Shown here one piece after another: positions 35,205 to 44,214 of a stretch of DNA of 64,000 bases (position 1 is the stretch's first letter; every line of letters begins with the position of its first letter). The stretch spans positions 186,001 to 250,000 of the forward strand of contig NZ_SWKK01000004.1 of assembly GCF_005144745.1 (NCBI RefSeq), written 5' to 3'. This DNA is from Flavobacterium sp. ASW18X. GTDB lineage: Bacteria > Bacteroidota > Bacteroidia > Flavobacteriales > Flavobacteriaceae. The translations under genes and the position numbers were made by a program. The notes under the pieces were generated by a model, which saw nothing but the letters and a program-made list of their open reading frames with translations, ran no database searches and was not told the origin of the DNA.

Positions 35205-36311
35205 TTATTTGTTTTCGTCGTCTACGGCTTCCTCGGCGTCTTTGAAATCAATATCATCGTCTAAAACGCCTTTATAAGCCTTTATCCAAGCATTTTTAAA
35301 AATATTGGTTACCGTAGGCCATATTTTAGCCCCTGCATTATTTAAATTGCCCTCTATAGGAACTTTGGTGGCAAGCGTATTATGTTTTTGATTTTTAAAT
35401 AAAAATTTAAAAAACCCTACAAATCCTTCCCATAGGCTATTAAGAAAACCATCTTCTTTACCCAGTAACTTGGCATTGGTTAAAATTGGTTTTATACTTC
35501 CTTTTAAATAGCCGTCTGCTATGGCTATTTCGCCAAAAACCTCGAAGGTACCTTTGTTAAAATCAATGCCAGCGTAGTGGTTGGTGAAATCATTGAGTGC
35601 AGTGGCATTGGCGTTGGTGAGTTCAAAAGCAATATCCATATCCGGTATTTGCTTCACAAGATTTAGACGCCCGTCTAGTTCTAAATTACCATCGCCAATA
35701 GATGTGGCGGTGGCATGGACCTCGGAAGGCAGGTTTCGTTCTTTTTGAACCACATTACGCAAGTTGTAGGCAACTAAATCAATGTTTTTTAAATGTAAAT
35801 CTATATTCGGGTCGGCCTGTAACTCAATAAATGCCGCAGTTCCATCTACGAGTTGCAAACGGTTTATATCAATCGGTACAATATCTGTAAGTGCTTTGGT
35901 CCAATCCTCTACTTCGGGGTCAACTCCTTTAGCTTGTTGGTCTTCAAATACATAGATAAACTCGGGCTGGTAGAGTGTAAGTTCGCTCACCACTTCCCCA
36001 TTAAACAAGGCATTCCATTCTATGGAGATATCGGATTTTTTGATGGAAAGAAAAGGAACTTGTGATGTAGCGGCTACTTTGTTCAACTTTAAATCGTGTA
36101 TTACGTAGGCGCCACGGTAAAGCGCAATATCTATAGCTGCTACATGCCCATGATAACCGGGAATCTCAGACAGCACCTTATTTACGTAGTCTTTAACAAT
36201 GTAGGGTAGTGCCAATCTAAAAGCTAAAAGAACAAGGATAATCGTTAACGGTATCCAAGTTCTTTTTCTTTTAAACCAACTCTTTTTATTCTTTTTTTTA
36301 GTCGAATTCAT
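35205..36311 (-). CDS. DUF748 (AsmA-like) envelope protein
   Basis: A 368-residue protein with an N-terminal membrane anchor after a very basic start (KKKNKKSWFKRKRTW, then IPLTIILVLLAFRLALPYIV). The exported part has the AsmA/DUF748 repeating strand pattern (LYRGAYVIHDLKLNKV, VSELTLYQPEFIYVFED, INRLQLVDGTAAFIEL, GTFEVFGEIAIADGYLKGSI). Relatives form bridge-like grooves for lipid transport across the periplasm; this one is short. The C-terminus is acidic. It is convergent with the DUF1704 gene, 17 bases between stops. The 163 bases upstream of it, before the MuiA stop, hold nothing I can identify. Confidence 0.82.
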   Translation of the reverse strand: MNSTKKKNKKSWFKRKRTWIPLTIILVLLAFRLALPYIVKDYVNKVLSEIPGYHGHVAAIDIALYRGAYVIHDLKLNKVAATSQVPFLSIKKSDISIEWNALFNGEVVSELTLYQPEFIYVFEDQQAKGVDPEVEDWTKALTDIVPIDINRLQLVDGTAAFIELQADPNIDLHLKNIDLVAYNLRNVVQKERNLPSEVHATATSIGDGNLELDGRLNLVKQIPDMDIAFELTNANATALNDFTNHYAGIDFNKGTFEVFGEIAIADGYLKGSIKPILTNAKLLGKEDGFLNSLWEGFVGFFKFLFKNQKHNTLATKVPIEGNLNNAGAKIWPTVTNIFKNAWIKAYKGVLDDDIDFKDAEEAVDDENK

Positions 36312-36474
36312 ATTGCAAGTAAGGCCAATTATCTTGCTAAGTTTAATCCAATCACACTAAAAACGAACTCAATTGAATTGCTTATTTTTTAATTTAAGTG
36401 ATGATGTTTATTAATTTGAAATACAATATGTTATTTATTTTGTTTAACGTGTTAAAATTGCGCATTTTATGGAT

Positions 36475-38502
36475 TTATAGCGATATGAATTTCCCTTTTG
36501 GATACTTAATCCTAAAACTAAATTCGTTGGTTGTGGTGGCTTTGGCCTCTATGGAATTGTTCCAGCTTAAAATTCCCTTTTTAGCATCGTATGATGCATC
36601 CCCGGTAACTATATCATCTACCTTAATATCTCTATTCTCAGATAGGGGAATACGGTCCATTACTTTTAGATTGATGGGTATATTTTTGTTGTTTTTTATA
36701 GTGATTCTATATGTTCTATCTACCAATCTGGTTCCGCCAGAAAAGGATTTGGATTTAAAGTTGCGTTCTTGATTACGTTCTATTTGAATGTTGTGGTCTA
36801 TCCCTAATGAAACCGTCATTTCTTTTTTGGTTAGGTAGGGGTCTATCACTGTTTTCCCTTCGTATCGACCATCAAAATAGATGTGAGCTTCTCCAGGTAA
36901 AAGATTAAATTGTTCCCAATCTGTAAAAGAAGCCGTTAAAAATACATTGGTATCAATTACAGGAATCGCCAAATACTGATAGGTAGCTTTTAACTGGTAA
37001 AGGTTGATGTCTACTGAGGTTATTTCCATTTTACTTTTAATCGTATACGATTTTGGAATGCGGAAAACGGTATTTTTTCCATCGGTTTGGGTACTACTTT
37101 TATGCGTGTTGATGATGATAACACCGTCTGCGGCTCTAGAGCCATACAAATCGATAGCATTTTCATTTCTTAAGGTTTCTATAGAAGCAATTTCACTGGC
37201 ATCTAAATCTCCTTCGGTAAAGCCTTCTACCGGAATTCCGTCAATAATATACAAAGGTTCGGGCGTTTGTATTTTTTGTGGCATGGAGCTGGCTCCTCTT
37301 ATTTGTACGCCGGATGCCCTGCCAGCAAGGCCATAACCCGTAACTACAACTTCTTCTAGAGCCTGTGCATCTTCTTCTAGTTGCAAATTCATGATAGAGG
37401 AATAGATGGGTAGGTCAACAGGCTTAAATCCAATGTAGGAAAAGGATAAGCTACGTCCATTAGGGATATCTAAGGTGTAGTTCCCATCAAAATCAGTTTG
37501 GGTACCTTGGTTAGTGCCTTCTATTACTATAGCTACTCCTGGTAGCGGTTCTCCTTCTGGGTCTGTAATAGTGCCAAATACTCGTTTTACCATAGGATTG
37601 TAGCTGTAGCCGTTTTTTCTAGTGGTAGAATTATACTTTTTGGTATAAGAACTAGAAAAGTTTAAATATTTGGTTTCCAATTTTGGTTTACTAATGTTGC
37701 TACTGGGTTTATTGGTAGCTAAAGTTATTTCTACATTCTCCCAATCTTCCGCGGTATTTTGGTATACATGTGCTTTGTATATCAATTGTAAGGGTTTATC
37801 TATACCTGTAGAGCGAATGTCATAAGTGGGTACCCAACCAGCTTTTTCTACCTGATAAGAAATACTAAGATCGGTAGTTAACGTAATAGGCGAGTCTAGT
37901 ATAAGTTTAATTTCGCCTACTGCTTTTTTAGGACTTCCTTGTGATTTAACCAGCTCACTAGTATACAGTTGAATGCTGTCTTTTAATTTATTTGTTTTAA
38001 TAGAATTCGAATAGATTTCATTATAAATTGCCTGCGTTCTTTCCCGGTAATAGGCGCTTATTTCTTTTAAACGATTAAGGTCTAAATTCTCATTGTCACC
38101 AGATATACGTCTGTTCAATTCAATCATTTTTACTTCTTCTTGTAAACCTTGACTTGCGTTTTCTAGATAAGCTTGCTCCTGTTTAAATTGTTCAAGTTTA
38201 TTGGAAAGTGAAGCTATTTGTGGACTTTTTGTTGCTGCATCCAAATAATTGATTTCGTATTTCATACTTCGTATAGCTGCTTGTTTAAGACCAGCAATTT
38301 GTAAGGTGTTTTCATCCAAATCCGCGGATACGCCTTTAATGCTAATCGCATTAGCCCCTTTTTTTAGGGTACATTGAACGTTACGGTGTACTTGGGCACC
38401 ACTCAGGTAAATGGTTATGGATTCAATATTTGATTGTAATTCGTGCTCTTGAGAAAATAGAACAATTGGTATAAAAAATAGAAATAAGCATAGTTTTTTC
38501 AT
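36475..38502 (-). CDS. MuiA/DUF4139 protein with an inserted CarboxypepD_reg and TonB plug domain
   Basis: A 675-residue exported protein (signal peptide MKKLCLFLFFIPIVLFS). Residues about 25-125 match DUF4140 and about 213-300 plus 478-672 match DUF4139, the mucoidy-inhibitor MuiA architecture with a coiled coil between. The DUF4139 region is interrupted at residues about 308-466 by a CarboxypepD_reg-like domain (FGTITDPEGEPLPGVAI) followed by a SusC-style TonB plug (LEEVVVTGYG, PLYIIDGIPV, IASIETLRNENAIDLYGSRA, ADGVIIIN). No beta-barrel follows, so it is not a receptor. Function is unknown; the insert may be a binding or partner module. No operon partner is close. Confidence 0.85.
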   Translation of the reverse strand: MKKLCLFLFFIPIVLFSQEHELQSNIESITIYLSGAQVHRNVQCTLKKGANAISIKGVSADLDENTLQIAGLKQAAIRSMKYEINYLDAATKSPQIASLSNKLEQFKQEQAYLENASQGLQEEVKMIELNRRISGDNENLDLNRLKEISAYYRERTQAIYNEIYSNSIKTNKLKDSIQLYTSELVKSQGSPKKAVGEIKLILDSPITLTTDLSISYQVEKAGWVPTYDIRSTGIDKPLQLIYKAHVYQNTAEDWENVEITLATNKPSSNISKPKLETKYLNFSSSYTKKYNSTTRKNGYSYNPMVKRVFGTITDPEGEPLPGVAIVIEGTNQGTQTDFDGNYTLDIPNGRSLSFSYIGFKPVDLPIYSSIMNLQLEEDAQALEEVVVTGYGLAGRASGVQIRGASSMPQKIQTPEPLYIIDGIPVEGFTEGDLDASEIASIETLRNENAIDLYGSRAADGVIIINTHKSSTQTDGKNTVFRIPKSYTIKSKMEITSVDINLYQLKATYQYLAIPVIDTNVFLTASFTDWEQFNLLPGEAHIYFDGRYEGKTVIDPYLTKKEMTVSLGIDHNIQIERNQERNFKSKSFSGGTRLVDRTYRITIKNNKNIPINLKVMDRIPLSENRDIKVDDIVTGDASYDAKKGILSWNNSIEAKATTTNEFSFRIKYPKGKFISL

Positions 38503-38609
38503 GATTGGTAATTTAAAAGTTGCTTAAACCTAATGGTAGTAAGTGACTTTTAAAACCAAAAATGAGTCATGTGGTGGTTAAGCGTGAGGGAAAACTGGGT
38601 TTGGATGAG

Positions 38610-39014
38610 TTAATCTAAAAATCGGGATTGTAACTCAGGTGTTGGAATCATACAAGCATCCTTTTTACCAAACCATTTATATCTATTCTTAGCGATAAAA
38701 TCGTATACGATATCTCTAAAACCTTCCGGAAGTACTGTAAATAGGCGAGTTAGGTTCCAAATACCTCCAAAAGATTTCATAATCTGCAAAGCAGCTGTAG
38801 ATTTGCTGTAATAGGCAATGCCCGGCTCTATTAAGATGATGGAATCTAGTAATTCGGTATCTATTCCGCGCTCTTTTGTTAGCCGTTTGCCAATTTCACT
38901 TTGAAGCGAAGCGAATTTAAATACAGAACGTTTATCCCGTTTGATGATAAATTGCACCGCACCATTGCATAAGTTGCAGACGCCATCAAAAAGAATAATT
39001 TTTTTTGCTTCCAT
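38610..39014 (-). CDS. DCC family thiol-disulfide oxidoreductase (DUF393)
   Basis: A 134-residue cytosolic protein of the DCC family. The signature is ILFDGVCNLC, with Asp10 and the CxxC pair Cys13-Cys16, followed by FIIKRDKRSVFKFASLQSEIG and the late YDFIAKNRYKWFGK. The family has a thioredoxin-like fold and a presumed redox role. It starts 4 bases after the mutS2 stop, so the two are co-transcribed. Confidence 0.9.
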   Translation of the reverse strand: MEAKKIILFDGVCNLCNGAVQFIIKRDKRSVFKFASLQSEIGKRLTKERGIDTELLDSIILIEPGIAYYSKSTAALQIMKSFGGIWNLTRLFTVLPEGFRDIVYDFIAKNRYKWFGKKDACMIPTPELQSRFLD

Positions 39015-39018
39015 CTGC

Positions 39019-41190
39019 TTATTTTTTTCGTTCTACCAACTCCAATTGGTCTACACTTACATTGGTGGTAAATAGGCCGTAATTTACCACGGCTTTGCCT
39101 TTTTCTAAAGTATCTATGGTGCCCACGGCTTTGCCATCTTGCATACGCACGCGGTCTCCTAGTTTTAGGATTGCTTTTGGTTTGGCTTTTTCTTGCTTAA
39201 CCGCTTTTGCTTTTAGTTCTTTTTTCTCTTCACGAACCTTCACAATTTTTTGCTCTAGTTCCTTAGCGGTTTGTTTTTTAATTGCCTTTTTTGCTTTAGC
39301 CTCTTTTGCGGTCGCTTTTTTACGCTTGCTATTTTCTGTTTCCACTATACGGAGCATTTCAGATATGAGCGCACGTTTCTTTTTATCATGAAAATAACGC
39401 TCGGCAGCATCGTTGAGCTTGTTACCTAGATAAATCATACGCTGATTATGATCGTACAATTCTTGGTAGTTTTCTAGCTTATTCTTGATTTTTGCATTCA
39501 GTTTTTCAAGTCGTTCTGCTTCTTCCTTGGCTTTGGCTTCTTTATCCTGTAAACGGGATTCCGTTTTAGACATTTTAGAACGCTCTTTCTGGAGTTTGGA
39601 AATGGTGGCGTCAAAGCGCACCTTGCCCCGGTCAATTTTCTTTTTCGCTTTATTAATTAGACTGTATGGAATACCATTTTTTTGGGCTACCTCAAACGTA
39701 AAGGAGCTCCCCGCTTCGCCCATAATCAATTTAAAGGTGGGTTCTAAGGTTTTATTGTCAAATTGCATATTGGCATTGGTCATATGCGGTAATTCGTTAG
39801 CCAATAGTTTTAAATTAGCGTAATGGGTTGTAATAACCCCGAATGCCTCTCTTTCATAAAACACCTCTAAAAACGATTCTGCCAAAGCACCACCTAGTTC
39901 TGGGTCCGACCCTGTTCCAAACTCATCAATCAGAAAAAGAGTTTGTGAGTTGCATCGCTTTAAAAATTGATTCATGTTCTTTAAGCGATAGCTATAGGTA
40001 CTTAAATGATTTTCAATGGATTGGTTATCACCGATATCTGTTAGGACTTTATCAAACAAACACATGCTACTGCGCTCGTGTACCGGAACCATAAATCCAG
40101 ATTGTAGCATAAGTTGTAGCAAACCAATAGTTTTAAGGGTAATACTTTTACCGCCGGCGTTAGGTCCAGAAATTACAATGATTCTATTGTCTTGACTTAA
40201 AGATATGGTTTGCGGCCATGTCTTTTCTTGTTTGTTTTTATTGTTAAGGTAGAGTAGTGGGTGGTAGGCGTCCCTTAAATATAGTGTTCGTTCTTCATTA
40301 ATGATGGGTAAAATACCATTCATCTCATTAGCATACTTCGCTTTAGCTGCAGTTAAATCAATTTCGGTTAAAAAATACTGATAGGTTTTTATTAAAACTG
40401 CCTCGGGTCTAATGGTGTTGGTTAAAACCAAAAGTATACGTCTAATTTCTTCTTTTTCTTCGTATTCTAAATTGCTAAGTTCTGTACTGTATTGGAGTGT
40501 GGCTTCTGGAACAATGTAAACGATACTTCCTGTTTTAGAATTTCCCATTACCGTACCCCTTACCTTTCTTCGGTACATGGCTTTTACGGCTAAAACCCTT
40601 CTGTTTTCTACAATGGATTCTTTTATTTCATCCAAATAATCCATGCCTTGGTAGCGACTTAAAGCAGTACCAAAACTCGAATTTATTTTTCCGCGAACCA
40701 CATTCATATCCATTCGGATTCGCTTAAGCTCTACAGAAGCGTTGTCTTTTATCTCTCCAAAACGGTCTACAACATCATTAATAGCGTTTGGTATAAACGT
40801 ATTTTCTTCTATCTGGTCAATACCCGCAAATAGCAAAGGGTAGTATTCTTTAAATTTTTTAAAGAACTTCTTGTGTAAGCTTATGGTGGTACATAAGTGC
40901 GCAATTTTCCTAAAACTAGGCACCTCTAGAACCGTATTTTCTATAGCTAACAATTGCAATTCTTTATCTACCGCATCAAATCCGTGGTTGGGAATTCGAT
41001 TTTCGTTGGTAAAAGAAGCTACGTATTCTGATGTTTTCCCTAGAGTAGCCAATAGGTGGTCTTTGTCTGCTATTGGTACAACCGTTAACGCGGCTGCTTT
41101 GCCTTTTTCAGTAGTGCAACGTGCCGCTAGTTGCTGCAGAACGGTTGGGAATTCTAGGTCTTGTAATGTTTTTGTTTGTACGCCTTGCAT
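39019..41190 (-). CDS. MutS2-like DNA-binding ATPase without a visible Smr domain
   Basis: A 723-residue MutS2-type protein. The MutS-family core and clamp are followed by the ATPase: Walker A GPNAGGKS at 342-349, Walker B LFLIDEFGTGSDP near 418-430 and TTHYANLK. A long charged coiled coil (about 510-665) ends in a small KOW/SH3-like domain (LGDRVRMQDGKAVGTI). Firmicute MutS2 (about 785 residues) ends with an Smr nuclease domain, which I do not see here. Family members act on branched DNA or on collided ribosomes rather than in mismatch repair. First gene of an operon with the DCC protein. Confidence 0.9.
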   Translation of the reverse strand: MQGVQTKTLQDLEFPTVLQQLAARCTTEKGKAAALTVVPIADKDHLLATLGKTSEYVASFTNENRIPNHGFDAVDKELQLLAIENTVLEVPSFRKIAHLCTTISLHKKFFKKFKEYYPLLFAGIDQIEENTFIPNAINDVVDRFGEIKDNASVELKRIRMDMNVVRGKINSSFGTALSRYQGMDYLDEIKESIVENRRVLAVKAMYRRKVRGTVMGNSKTGSIVYIVPEATLQYSTELSNLEYEEKEEIRRILLVLTNTIRPEAVLIKTYQYFLTEIDLTAAKAKYANEMNGILPIINEERTLYLRDAYHPLLYLNNKNKQEKTWPQTISLSQDNRIIVISGPNAGGKSITLKTIGLLQLMLQSGFMVPVHERSSMCLFDKVLTDIGDNQSIENHLSTYSYRLKNMNQFLKRCNSQTLFLIDEFGTGSDPELGGALAESFLEVFYEREAFGVITTHYANLKLLANELPHMTNANMQFDNKTLEPTFKLIMGEAGSSFTFEVAQKNGIPYSLINKAKKKIDRGKVRFDATISKLQKERSKMSKTESRLQDKEAKAKEEAERLEKLNAKIKNKLENYQELYDHNQRMIYLGNKLNDAAERYFHDKKKRALISEMLRIVETENSKRKKATAKEAKAKKAIKKQTAKELEQKIVKVREEKKELKAKAVKQEKAKPKAILKLGDRVRMQDGKAVGTIDTLEKGKAVVNYGLFTTNVSVDQLELVERKK

Positions 41191-41208
41191 ATTCTTTTTC
41201 TAGCGCAG

Positions 41209-41216
41209 CAAAGATA
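41209..41216 (-). promoter_or_regulatory. -7 element of the mutS2-like gene
   Basis: TATCTTTG on the minus strand fits TAnnTTTG and ends 18 bases before the ATG. Confidence 0.5.
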
Positions 41217-41256
41217 GCGTATTTGCATCAGTTGCTTTGCTAGCTACCGGTTTGGT

Positions 41257-42288
41257 TCATGCCAATAAAGCTTCTACTAAAGGTTCGGCACCATACCTAA
41301 CGGTATCTGTTGTGGGTAATTTGGTTAGAATAGTAGTATCCTTAATTTTTTGTTGTGCTTCTTCTTCTGTTAATCCAACCGTATTTAATGCAATACCGAT
41401 TGTTTTTGTTTCTTGTAGCGTACCACAAACATGGGCAACAGCTTCATTTAACTGTACAAATTGGTCTAAAGGAGGAATAGCGATGTGTTCTACTGGTGGC
41501 CTTAAATGGGTATGAGCAGCCTTATGACACAAAATTAAATGTGTAGTTTGCGAACCGCGCATTAGGGGTAAAGTAGCCGTGCTACCAGGGTGTGCTAAGG
41601 AACCTTGCCCCTCTATTATGATGATTTCTTTATCCGATTGCTCTAATACTGCCTCCTCTACAGCGCCTGCCGCTTGGTCTACTTTTATTGCATCTAATGG
41701 AATACCATTACCCATCAATGTGATTCCTATTTGCCCTGTAGGTACAAAGCCTACCTTTATCCCTTTGTCTAATAAAGCGGCATAAAGTTCTAATCCTGCA
41801 GTCATTTTGCCAGCAGCCATATCGGTGCCGACCATGAGCACCCGCTTTGCTTTTAATTTTGACGCCTTGCCAGAGGCGATAGGATAATGAGCTTTTGGTT
41901 TACGAACATCCCAGATAGTGTTTGTGGTCAAGAGATTGCCAAAACGCGCATTCAAGTCATCATGAAGCCCATTGATAAGGTGTAGACCACTTTGTAAAGC
42001 TTCTGCTATTGGAGCATCCCATTTATCCGGAAATTTACCACCGCTAGGGGCTATACCAAGTACCATAATTTCTGGCTGGTAAGTTAACGCTTCTTTTACC
42101 GTAGCTACTACTGGGATATCATAGGGTAGGTCTACGCTTTCTTTAACCGATTTGCCAGCAAAATTTGAATCGATTATGCATACTATAGGGTGTTTAGAAA
42201 AACGCATGAGGCCGTAGCCCATTTTACCAGCATCTTTGTCTAAAGCACCTTCCATAAAGATGCATAAAGGTTGATTGGTAGTAAACAT
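41257..42288 (-). CDS. DUF1611 family protein, DgcN-like N-acetyltransferase
   Basis: A 343-residue cytosolic protein of the DUF1611 family. Visible features are an N-terminal Rossmann-like half (CIFMEGALDKDAGKMGYGLM, VLGIAPSGGKFPDKW) and a P-loop-like GTDMAAGKMT in the second half, then IIIEGQGSLAHPG. In marine Proteobacteria and haloarchaea a relative, DgcN, acetylates D-glutamate, and the product is racemised by the enolase-superfamily partner DgcA. Exactly such a partner precedes this gene by 25 bases, so the same pathway is likely. The ATG at 42288 is chosen over a TTG at 42294. Confidence 0.85.
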   Translation of the reverse strand: MFTTNQPLCIFMEGALDKDAGKMGYGLMRFSKHPIVCIIDSNFAGKSVKESVDLPYDIPVVATVKEALTYQPEIMVLGIAPSGGKFPDKWDAPIAEALQSGLHLINGLHDDLNARFGNLLTTNTIWDVRKPKAHYPIASGKASKLKAKRVLMVGTDMAAGKMTAGLELYAALLDKGIKVGFVPTGQIGITLMGNGIPLDAIKVDQAAGAVEEAVLEQSDKEIIIIEGQGSLAHPGSTATLPLMRGSQTTHLILCHKAAHTHLRPPVEHIAIPPLDQFVQLNEAVAHVCGTLQETKTIGIALNTVGLTEEEAQQKIKDTTILTKLPTTDTVRYGAEPLVEALLA

Positions 42289-42313
42289 TTTCAAATAAAT
42301 TTTAGGGTTAAGT

Positions 42314-43354
42314 TTAACTTTTAAATTGTCCCCCGTGGCCCGGAAGGGATAAAGGCATTATAATTTGATTTACCAAAGGAGCCCCCGAGCAAGGGTCTGG
42401 ATTTAAATTTAAATGTGAGTCAAGGTCTATATGGTCTAACATGCCAGATACCGCTGCACCGGCAGCGATAGATACAGAACTTTCTCCCATACAACCTATC
42501 ATGGTTTTTAATCCGAAGGCATAGGCAGTATGGATAATTCGCAGCGCACCTGTAATGCCTCCGCATTTCATTAATTTCATATTAACGCCATCTACAGTAT
42601 GCGCCCATTTAGGAATGGAGCTCGCAAAGCGACAAGATTCATCCAAAAAGATGGGTAGGGGGCGGTTTTTATAAAGATAAGGCAATTCAGATTCTAGCCC
42701 TTCTTGTAACGGTTGTTCTACGTATTCACAGTGGCGCTCTGCCAACCATTGCATCATATGTTTTGCATCCTTGGGAGACCAACCACCGTTGGCATCTACT
42801 CTAATACTTATGGGGTATGCTTTATTGTAGTAAAGAACCTCTGTGTACATAGCCTTGTCAGCTTCTATACCTTCAGGATTACCTAATTTTACTTTAAGTG
42901 TACGTATGCCATCTTGCTCTAAAATAATGGGTAAACGTTCCTTAGCTTCTTCCGGAGTCATAATCCCTAACGTAATGGAGGTGGCTACCTTTGGTTTTGC
43001 AATCCCTAATAATTGATATAGCGGCAAACCTGCTTTTTTTGCCTTTAAATCCCATAATGCCATGTCTAAAGCTGCTAATGCACATGGGGCTATGTTTTCT
43101 GCCAAAGCCTGGTCGTACACATTGTAAATAGCATCTGGGTTAAAAGATTGTTGTACAAATTTTTCTAATTGTAATTGTGCTTCTTCTGCGGTAGCTGCGC
43201 CTTCTGATATCCCTGGAGAAGTTTCGCCCAAGCCTACAAAACCATCATCTTCTACTTCTACGTAGAGATTATATTGTCCGTCTCGCACGCCTCTACTTAT
43301 CCTAAGTGGAAATCTCTTTTTTAGGTAAACAATTTTGAATCGTACTTCCATCAT
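42314..43354 (-). CDS. Enolase-superfamily epimerase, dipeptide epimerase/DgcA-like
   Basis: A 346-residue muconate-cycloisomerase-type enzyme. The catalytic residues are all visible: the K-x-K pair Lys154/Lys156 (LKVKLG), metal ligands Asp187 (RVDANGG), Glu213 (YVEQPL) and Asp238 (FLDES), and the opposite-face Lys260 (VNMKLMKCGG). This is the L-Ala-D/L-Glu epimerase subgroup; relatives epimerise dipeptides or, as DgcA, N-acetyl-glutamate. The DUF1611 partner just downstream favours the second role. ATGs at 43354 and 43351 are both possible. First gene of the two-gene operon. Confidence 0.9.
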   Translation of the reverse strand: MMEVRFKIVYLKKRFPLRISRGVRDGQYNLYVEVEDDGFVGLGETSPGISEGAATAEEAQLQLEKFVQQSFNPDAIYNVYDQALAENIAPCALAALDMALWDLKAKKAGLPLYQLLGIAKPKVATSITLGIMTPEEAKERLPIILEQDGIRTLKVKLGNPEGIEADKAMYTEVLYYNKAYPISIRVDANGGWSPKDAKHMMQWLAERHCEYVEQPLQEGLESELPYLYKNRPLPIFLDESCRFASSIPKWAHTVDGVNMKLMKCGGITGALRIIHTAYAFGLKTMIGCMGESSVSIAAGAAVSGMLDHIDLDSHLNLNPDPCSGAPLVNQIIMPLSLPGHGGQFKS

Positions 43355-43459
43355 TTGTAGTTTGAATAGTTAAATGTAGTAGATATTGGTAAATTTGAAG
43401 TTTGATTGTTCAATCTTATATCATCTTTAACATAAGACCTTTAAAAGGGATACATTGCT

Positions 43460-44125
43460 ATGGAAGTTACAATAGAAAAAAGCTGGAAGACTGCTTTAAA
43501 AAAAGAATTTGAAGCCCCTTATTTTAAAGCGTTAACTGCTTTTGTAAAAGAAGAATATCAACAAAATACCTGTTATCCTCAAGGCAAAGATATTTTTGCG
43601 GCTTTTGATTTTTGCCCACTACCCAAAGTTAAGGTGGTATTAATAGGCCAAGATCCCTATCACGGACCTAACCAAGCGCATGGCTTATGTTTTTCTGTAA
43701 ATGAAGGAATACCGCACCCACCTTCTTTAATTAATATTTTTAAAGAGTTGGAACAAGATGTTGGCAAACCGTATCCTACTTCTGGGAATCTAGTATCTTG
43801 GGCAAGGCAAGGGGTGTTATTGCTCAATGCGACACTTACCGTGCGCAGGGGAGAAGCTGGTAGTCACCAAAAAAAGGGATGGGAAACGTTCACAGATGCT
43901 GTAATCAAAACCATATCTGACAAGAGAGAAGGTGTAATTTTTCTGTTATGGGGCGGTTACGCAAAGAAAAAATCTAAGCTAATAGACCAAAATAAGCATC
44001 ATATTCTATCTTCTGGGCACCCATCGCCCTTAAGTGCAAATCGAGGCTATTGGTTTGGAAATAAGCATTTTAGTAAAGCAAATGAACTTTTAACAGTTCT
44101 AAATAAGGAAGAAATTAGTTGGTAG
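43460..44125 (+). CDS. ung: Uracil-DNA glycosylase, family 1
   Basis: Removes uracil from DNA to start base-excision repair. The 221 residues show the family-1 motifs: GQDPYHG with the catalytic Asp65 and Tyr67, GLCFSV, and the DNA-inserting loop GHPSPLS with the catalytic His. Length is normal. It is divergent from the epimerase gene and appears to be a single unit. Confidence 0.97.
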   Translation: MEVTIEKSWKTALKKEFEAPYFKALTAFVKEEYQQNTCYPQGKDIFAAFDFCPLPKVKVVLIGQDPYHGPNQAHGLCFSVNEGIPHPPSLINIFKELEQDVGKPYPTSGNLVSWARQGVLLLNATLTVRRGEAGSHQKKGWETFTDAVIKTISDKREGVIFLLWGGYAKKKSKLIDQNKHHILSSGHPSPLSANRGYWFGNKHFSKANELLTVLNKEEISW

Positions 44126-44170
44126 AACCTAAAAAAAAATAGATTCTTTTAAAAACATCCAGAAAAATAT

Positions 44171-44178
44171 TACGTTTG
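44171..44178 (+). promoter_or_regulatory. -7 element of the receiver gene
   Basis: TACGTTTG fits TAnnTTTG and ends 36 bases before the GTG at 44215; a T run about 20 bases upstream could act as a weak -33. Confidence 0.5.
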
Positions 44179-44214
44179 TAACTTACAACCAACTAAGAAA
44201 ATTCCTATATAAAG

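Noticed and set aside
36398-36772. 124-codon open frame on the plus strand over the end of the MuiA-type gene
   Set aside because: It is antisense to the clear DUF4139 C-terminus, has no family resemblance and its composition follows from the real gene on the other strand.
39095-39823. Two plus-strand frames of about 100 codons, rich in Ser and Phe, opposite the mutS2-like coiled coil
   Set aside because: The Lys/Glu-rich coiled coil on the minus strand generates Phe/Ser-rich antisense frames; there is no independent start signal.
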